Positions 59,875-64,000 of a stretch of 64,000 bases of DNA are shown one piece after another. Position 1 is the first letter of the stretch. Each line of letters opens with the position of its first letter. The notes beneath the pieces are model-generated. The model was given only the letters and a program-made list of their open reading frames with translations, did not search any database and was not told the DNA's origin. The stretch covers positions 987,802 to 1,051,801 of the forward strand of contig NZ_CM002285.1 of the NCBI RefSeq assembly GCF_000497445.1. The letters are read 5' to 3'. Made by a program: the position numbers and the translations under genes. This DNA comes from Streptomyces roseochromogenus subsp. oscitans DS 12.976. GTDB taxonomy: Bacteria; Actinomycetota; Actinomycetes; Streptomycetales; Streptomycetaceae.

Positions 59875-60807
59875 ATGACCGCCAAGGCCGGCACGAAGGA
59901 CGAGATCCGGGTCGGCGGCCGTAGGGTGCCGTTGTCCAACCCGGACAAGGAATTGTTTCCGGACGACGGGATCACCAAGGCCGAACTGGTCGACTACTAC
60001 CGCTCCGTGGCGCGACCGATGCTCACGCATCTGAAGAACCGGCCGCTGGTGATGGAGCGGTACCCCGACGGGTACCGGGGAAAGTCCTTCTTCCACAAGG
60101 ACGTTCCGGACTATTTCCCCGGCTGGATCCGCACCGTCGAGGTGCCCAAGGAGGGTGGCCGCCTCACCATGGCGGTGTGTGATGACACGGCCACCCTCGT
60201 CTATCTGGCCAACCAGGCCTGCATCACGCCGCATCCGTGGCTGAGCCCCGCGGACTGCCTGGACTGCCCCGACCGGTTGGTCTTCGACCTCGACCCTCCC
60301 GAGGGCGAGGAGAAGGACTTCGAGGCCGTACGGTGGAGCGCCCGCACTCTGGGTGCTCTGCTCACCGAACTCGGGCTGCGCCCCGCGCTGATGACGACCG
60401 GATCGCGGGGCATGCATCTGCTGGTCCTGCTCGACCGGCGCACGGACTTCGACACGGCACGGCACTTCGCGCGGCGCGTCGCCGACCTGCTCGCCGCGCG
60501 GCACAGCGACCGGCTGACGACCGAGCCGCGCAAGAACAAGCGCCGGGGCCGCCTCTACCTGGACACCCAGCGCAACGCCTACGCGCAGACCTCGGTCGCC
60601 CCCTACGCCGTACGCGCCCGCCCGCACGCTCCGGTCGCCACCCCGCTGGACTGGGACGAGCTCGACGACCCGGACCTGGGCCCGCGCCGCTGGACACTGC
60701 GCACCCTTCCCGAGCGTCTCGACGAGTACGGCGACCCGTGGAAGGGGCTGAGCCGCTGCCGCCGCTCCCTGCGCACGGCACAACAGCGTCTGGACGACCT
60801 CACCTGA
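59875..60807 (+). CDS. LigD polymerase-domain protein (primase-polymerase, stand-alone)
   Basis: A 310-residue NHEJ primase-polymerase. LSNPDKELFPDDGITKAELVDYYRSVA and RYPDGYRGKSFFHKDVP open the domain; RLVFDLDPPEGE supplies the catalytic Asp138/Asp140 pair; TTGSRGMHLLVLLDRR and RLYLDTQRNAYAQTSVAPYAVRARP complete the nucleotide and metal sites. It adds nucleotides at broken DNA ends; its partners in NHEJ are Ku and the ligase, and only a ligase-domain gene is in the window. It is 10 bases downstream of the small hydrophobic gene. Confidence 0.9.
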   Translation: MTAKAGTKDEIRVGGRRVPLSNPDKELFPDDGITKAELVDYYRSVARPMLTHLKNRPLVMERYPDGYRGKSFFHKDVPDYFPGWIRTVEVPKEGGRLTMAVCDDTATLVYLANQACITPHPWLSPADCLDCPDRLVFDLDPPEGEEKDFEAVRWSARTLGALLTELGLRPALMTTGSRGMHLLVLLDRRTDFDTARHFARRVADLLAARHSDRLTTEPRKNKRRGRLYLDTQRNAYAQTSVAPYAVRARPHAPVATPLDWDELDDPDLGPRRWTLRTLPERLDEYGDPWKGLSRCRRSLRTAQQRLDDLT

Positions 60808-60932
60808 ACGGATGAGTCGCCGGGCCGGGCTTCGGCGCGCACCATGGAAAGGCGCATGAACCGCCCCCTCGCGGCCCACAGACATCACCGATCCGGATGG
60901 ATCCGGCCCGGCGCGGGAGAACGGAGACGCAG

Positions 60933-61184
60933 ATGCTGATGCCCGACCTCAGAACCGCCGCCACGGCGCTGCGCGCCTACCGGATCGCGCAGGCCCGCCT
61001 TCTGCGGAGTCCGGCGAATCCACTCCGCCGCCGTCAGTACGACGACACCGCCTACACACTCTGCGTACTCATGGGCAAACGCGACGCCACCGAGGCCGCG
61101 GCGCTGGCGGAACGCCTGCTCGCCTCGTCCTCCGCCGGCGCGAAGCCGAACCGTGCCCGCCGAGCACGCACCGCCCTCCCCTGA
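60933..61184 (+). CDS. DUF5133 domain protein
   Basis: An 83-residue protein: MLMPDLRTAATALRAYRIAQ and RQYDDTAYTLCVLMGKRDATEAAALAERLLA, the short streptomycete DUF5133 pattern (SYTLCV.TGTR...A...A). Unknown role, often near stress-response regulators. ATG 60933 follows GGAGA. Confidence 0.78.
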   Translation: MLMPDLRTAATALRAYRIAQARLLRSPANPLRRRQYDDTAYTLCVLMGKRDATEAAALAERLLASSSAGAKPNRARRARTALP

Positions 61185-61226
61185 GGCCTCCGCCGAGCTG
61201 GCGCCCGGCACTCGGAGGAGGAGGCC

Positions 61227-61544
61227 ATGAGCAGCGCATCAGCCAGGTTCCGGGCGTCCCGTCGTACCTCTCACCGGCCGCGTGTCGTCGTGACTCGTGG
61301 AGAGACCGGGCTCGACGCGGTGGCGGCCGGGGTACGCACGACCGGTGGCACCGCTCTCGCGCGGCCGGCGGACGTGGCCGACGCCCGTGCCCTGGAGGCC
61401 GCCGCGGCCCGGACCGAACGTGAACCGGGCCCGATCGAGGTCTGCTACCCCGGTTACGGGTACGGCCCACGGGCCGCACTGCGCCGGAAGCTGCCGCGCG
61501 ACCACGGCGCCGTCGTACAGGCCGGATCCGCGCTCGGTCGCTGA
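61227..61544 (+). pseudogene. Short-chain dehydrogenase remnant with internal deletion
   Basis: RVVVTRGETGLDAVAAGVRTTGGTALARPADVADARALEAAAARTEREPGPIEV is the first half of an SDR Rossmann fold, with a degraded TGxxxGxG loop. After a deletion of roughly 40 codons it joins YGPRAALRRKLPRDHGAVVQAGSALGR, the segment just before the catalytic Ser, and stops. The YxxxK active site is missing. GGAGGAGG before ATG 61227 is intact. Confidence 0.7.
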
Positions 61545-61726
61545 CCAGGATGCGCCGGCACCGGCGGGCGTGACCTCGGCACGCACGGCCGGCTCGACGA
61601 CACCGCGAAAGCCCATGCCGTACCGGCCTGGGCCTCGCGCCACCACGACGCGTGGGCCCCGAGATGCGAACGCGGCCGGTGACGGTGACCCTGGGAGGGA
61701 AGCCTCGAGTGATGAGGAGGGCTGCC

Positions 61727-61915
61727 ATGTCCGTGATGGACAAGCTCAAGCAGATGCTCAAGGGTCACGAGGACCAGGCCAAAACGGGCGTCGACAAGGC
61801 GGGCGACATGATCGACGAGCGGACCCAGGGCAAGTACCGCTCCCAGGTGGACACCGCGCAGCAGAAAGCGGACGAGTTCATCGACGAGAACCGCCAGGAC
61901 AACCCTCCGCAGTAG
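61727..61915 (+). CDS. MT0933/Rv0909-like antitoxin family protein
   Basis: A 62-residue hydrophilic protein: [20 protein letters not shown], then [31 protein letters not shown]. The pattern matches the actinobacterial MT0933-like antitoxin family (PF14013). No toxin gene follows; many streptomycete members are solitary. The ATG at 61727 fits; earlier codons in the frame lack a ribosome site. Confidence 0.82.
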   Translation: MSVMDKLKQMLKGHEDQAKTGVDKAGDMIDERTQGKYRSQVDTAQQKADEFIDENRQDNPPQ

Positions 61916-61947
61916 CGGCGCACGGGCGCGGATAGAGTTGTGCGTCT

Positions 61948-64000
61948 ATGCCCAGCCCTCCTGACCCGTACGTCCGCGTCCGCGGCGCCCGCGAACACAA
62001 TCTCAAAGGCGTCGACGTCGACATCCCCCGCGACGTCCTGGCCGTGTTCACCGGCGTCTCCGGTTCGGGGAAGTCGTCCCTGGCGTTCGGGACGATCTAC
62101 GCCGAGGCGCAGCGGCGGTACTTCGAGTCGGTCGCACCGTATGCGCGCAGGCTGATCCACCAGGTCGGGGCGCCGAAGGTCGGCGAGATCAGCGGGCTGC
62201 CGCCGGCGGTCTCGCTGCAGCAGCGCCGCTCGGCCCCCACCTCCCGCTCCTCGGTGGGCACGGTCACCCAGCTCTCCAACTCCCTGCGCATGCTGTTCTC
62301 TCGCGCCGGGGAGTATCCGGCGGGCGCGGAGCGGCTGGAGTCGGACGCGTTCTCGCCGAACACGGCGGCCGGGGCCTGCCCGGAGTGCCACGGGCTGGGC
62401 CAAGTGCACGACACCACCGAGGAGTTGCTGGTCCCGGACCCCGGGCTGTCCATCCGCGAGGGGGCCATCGCCGCCTGGCCGGGCGCCTGGCAGGGCAAGA
62501 ACCTGCGGGACATCCTCGACGCGCTCGGCCACGACGTGGACCGGCCCTGGCGCGAGCTGCCCGCCGGGGCGCGGGAGTGGATCCTGTTCACGGACGAGCA
62601 GCCGGTGGTCACCGTCCACCCCGTCCGGGACGCGGACCGTATCCAACGGCCGTACCAGGGCACGTACATGAGCGCCCGCCGGTATGTGCTGAAGACGTTC
62701 TCGGACACCAAGTCGGCCTCGCTGCGGGCGAAGGCGGAGCGTTTCCTGACCAGCACGCCCTGCCCGGTGTGCGGGGGCAGCCGGCTGCGGCCCGAGGCGC
62801 TCGCGGTGACCTTCGGCGGCCGGACCATCGCCGAACTGGCCGCGCTGCCGCTGACCGATCTCGCCGTACTGCTCGACGGGCGCGACGACACCGCCCGGGT
62901 CCTCACCGAGGACCTGAAGTCCCGGATCGCGCCGGTGGTCGAACTGGGCCTCGGTTATCTGAGCCTGGACCGGTCCACGCCCACGCTGTCCGCGGGTGAG
63001 CTGCAACGGCTGCGGCTCGCCACGCAGTTGCGTTCCGGGCTGTTCGGCGTGGTGTACGTGCTGGACGAGCCGTCCGCCGGACTGCACCCGGCGGACACCG
63101 AGGCGCTGCTGACCGTGCTGGCGCGGCTGAAGGCCGCGGGCAACTCGGTGTTCGTGGTGGAGCATCACCTGGAGGTGGTGCGCGGCGCCGACTGGCTGGT
63201 GGACGTCGGCCCCGGCGCGGGCGAGCACGGCGGGCGCGTCCTGTACAGCGGGCCGCCGGCCGAGCTGGCATCGGTGGAGGAGTCGGCTACGGCGGCCTTC
63301 CTGTTCGACGAGTCACCCGGCCCGGCGCGTGAAGTCAGGGAGCCGCGCGGCTGGTTGACGGTGGGTCCGGTGACCCGGCACAACCTGCGCGAGGTGACGG
63401 CCGGGTTCCCGCTGGGCGCGTTCACCGCCGTCACCGGGGTGTCCGGCTCCGGAAAGTCCACGCTGATCGGCGCGTTGACGGAGGAGCTGGCCGGCGTGGA
63501 CCGGCTGGTCCGGGTCGACCAGCGGCCGATCGGGCGGACCCCGCGCTCCAATCTGGCCACCTACACCGGCCTGTTCGACGTCGTCCGCAAGGTGTTCGCC
63601 GGCACCGAGGAGGCGCGGACGCGCGGGTACGGGGTCGGCCGGTTCTCCTTCAACGTGGCCGGAGGGCGCTGCGAGACCTGTCAGGGCGAGGGGTTCGTCA
63701 GCGTCGAGCTGCTGTTCCTGCCGAGCACCTACGCACCCTGCCCGGACTGCGGCGGCGCCCGCTACAACCCGGAGACGCTCCAGGTGTCGTACCGGGAGCG
63801 GAACATCGCCGAGGTGCTGGATCTGACGGTGGAGGCCGCGGCGGAGTTCTTCGACGACGTCCCGGCCGCCACCCGGAGCCTGCGCACGCTGCTCGACGTG
63901 GGCCTCGGCTATCTGCGGCTCGGTCAGCCGGCGACCGAGCTGTCCGGCGGCGAGGCCCAGCGGATCAAGCTGGCGAGCGAGCTGCAGCGCGGCCGGCGCG
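61948..64000 (+). CDS. UvrA-like ABC ATPase, 3' end beyond window
   Basis: 684 residues are visible. Two ABC ATPase units: [51 protein letters not shown] (Walker A 1) with its [37 protein letters not shown] signature/Walker B, and [23 protein letters not shown] Walker A 2 with [15 protein letters not shown] near the edge. Zinc modules [29 protein letters not shown] and CPDCGG are present. The large UvrB-binding and signature-insertion domains of housekeeping UvrA are shortened (about 760 residues expected), as in the DrrC/UvrA2 class linked to drug tolerance. ATG 61948 has no strong ribosome site. Confidence 0.88.
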   Translation, partial: MPSPPDPYVRVRGAREHNLKGVDVDIPRDVLAVFTGVSGSGKSSLAFGTIYAEAQRRYFESVAPYARRLIHQVGAPKVGEISGLPPAVSLQQRRSAPTSRSSVGTVTQLSNSLRMLFSRAGEYPAGAERLESDAFSPNTAAGACPECHGLGQVHDTTEELLVPDPGLSIREGAIAAWPGAWQGKNLRDILDALGHDVDRPWRELPAGAREWILFTDEQPVVTVHPVRDADRIQRPYQGTYMSARRYVLKTFSDTKSASLRAKAERFLTSTPCPVCGGSRLRPEALAVTFGGRTIAELAALPLTDLAVLLDGRDDTARVLTEDLKSRIAPVVELGLGYLSLDRSTPTLSAGELQRLRLATQLRSGLFGVVYVLDEPSAGLHPADTEALLTVLARLKAAGNSVFVVEHHLEVVRGADWLVDVGPGAGEHGGRVLYSGPPAELASVEESATAAFLFDESPGPAREVREPRGWLTVGPVTRHNLREVTAGFPLGAFTAVTGVSGSGKSTLIGALTEELAGVDRLVRVDQRPIGRTPRSNLATYTGLFDVVRKVFAGTEEARTRGYGVGRFSFNVAGGRCETCQGEGFVSVELLFLPSTYAPCPDCGGARYNPETLQVSYRERNIAEVLDLTVEAAAEFFDDVPAATRSLRTLLDVGLGYLRLGQPATELSGGEAQRIKLASELQRGRR

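Noticed and set aside
61727..61915. MT0933-like antitoxin with the PemK gene as a toxin-antitoxin pair
   Set aside because: They are 18 kb apart and from unrelated families; no pairing can be claimed.

Overview
The window is high-GC actinobacterial DNA with Streptomyces character. Codons are strongly G/C-biased at the third position, GTG and TTG starts are common, genes overlap by ATGA, GTGA or TGATG, and there are an IdeR/DmdR-type iron box, SigR-type promoters, and family content typical of streptomycetes (egtABCD, lutABC, DUF5133, DUF6328, MT0933-like antitoxin, many TetR regulators). No rRNA, tRNA, CRISPR array or complete transposon was seen.

Layout. 1-7.9 kb: 3' part of a lactonase, an iron-box-controlled DUF2470 gene, a TetR/CYP102 pair, a YkgJ-pentapeptide fusion, a MerR/glycosyltransferase wreck, a PIG-L deacetylase and an S33 peptidase. 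8-12.7 kb: remains of a sugar (rhamnose-type) locus beside an intact lutABC lactate-oxidation operon, then a decayed ArsR/alcohol dehydrogenase pair. 12.7-18 kb: an esterase, a scrambled osmoprotectant ABC transporter, and a TetR / MoxR-VWA unit. 18-26.7 kb: D-cysteine desulfhydrase-like enzyme, cupin, GNAT, pirin, a small paralogous protein, and a translationally coupled ArsR-SulP-PNPOx-ATPase run followed by STAS, YjdM and a second ArsR. 27-33 kb: permease remnant, PLP cysteine-synthase homologue plus MFS exporter, aromatic amino acid hydroxylase, TauD remnant, ECF sigma factor. 33-41.7 kb: TPR protein and thioredoxin, each behind a SigR-like promoter, peptide deformylase, disulfide oxidoreductase, LacI, TetR/FMN reductase, Lrp/valine dehydrogenase pair. 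41.7-52.5 kb: methyltransferase remnant, amidase, orphan PemK toxin, macrodomain remnant, the ergothioneine operon egtABCD, an orphan sugar-binding lipoprotein, dodecin and small genes. 52.8-64 kb: a nucleic-acid repair and stress block with an HhH DNA glycosylase, a stand-alone LigD-type ligase, a LigD-type polymerase, archease and RtcB RNA ligase, CBS and small membrane proteins, ending in a UvrA-like ATPase cut by the window edge.

How the genes fit together. Thiol and redox homeostasis recurs: egtABCD makes ergothioneine, trxA and a TPR gene carry SigR-like promoters, and there are also a disulfide oxidoreductase, an FMN reductase and a PLP cysteine-synthase homologue. The second theme is repair of broken DNA and RNA at the right end. 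The third is decay: about fifteen gene remnants with internal deletions, fusions or small frameshifts lie between intact operons. Two of the breaks sit at copies of a short interspersed repeat and one at a slipped CTGCG repeat. Single-base frameshifts could instead be sequencing errors; the mosaic fusions cannot easily be explained that way.
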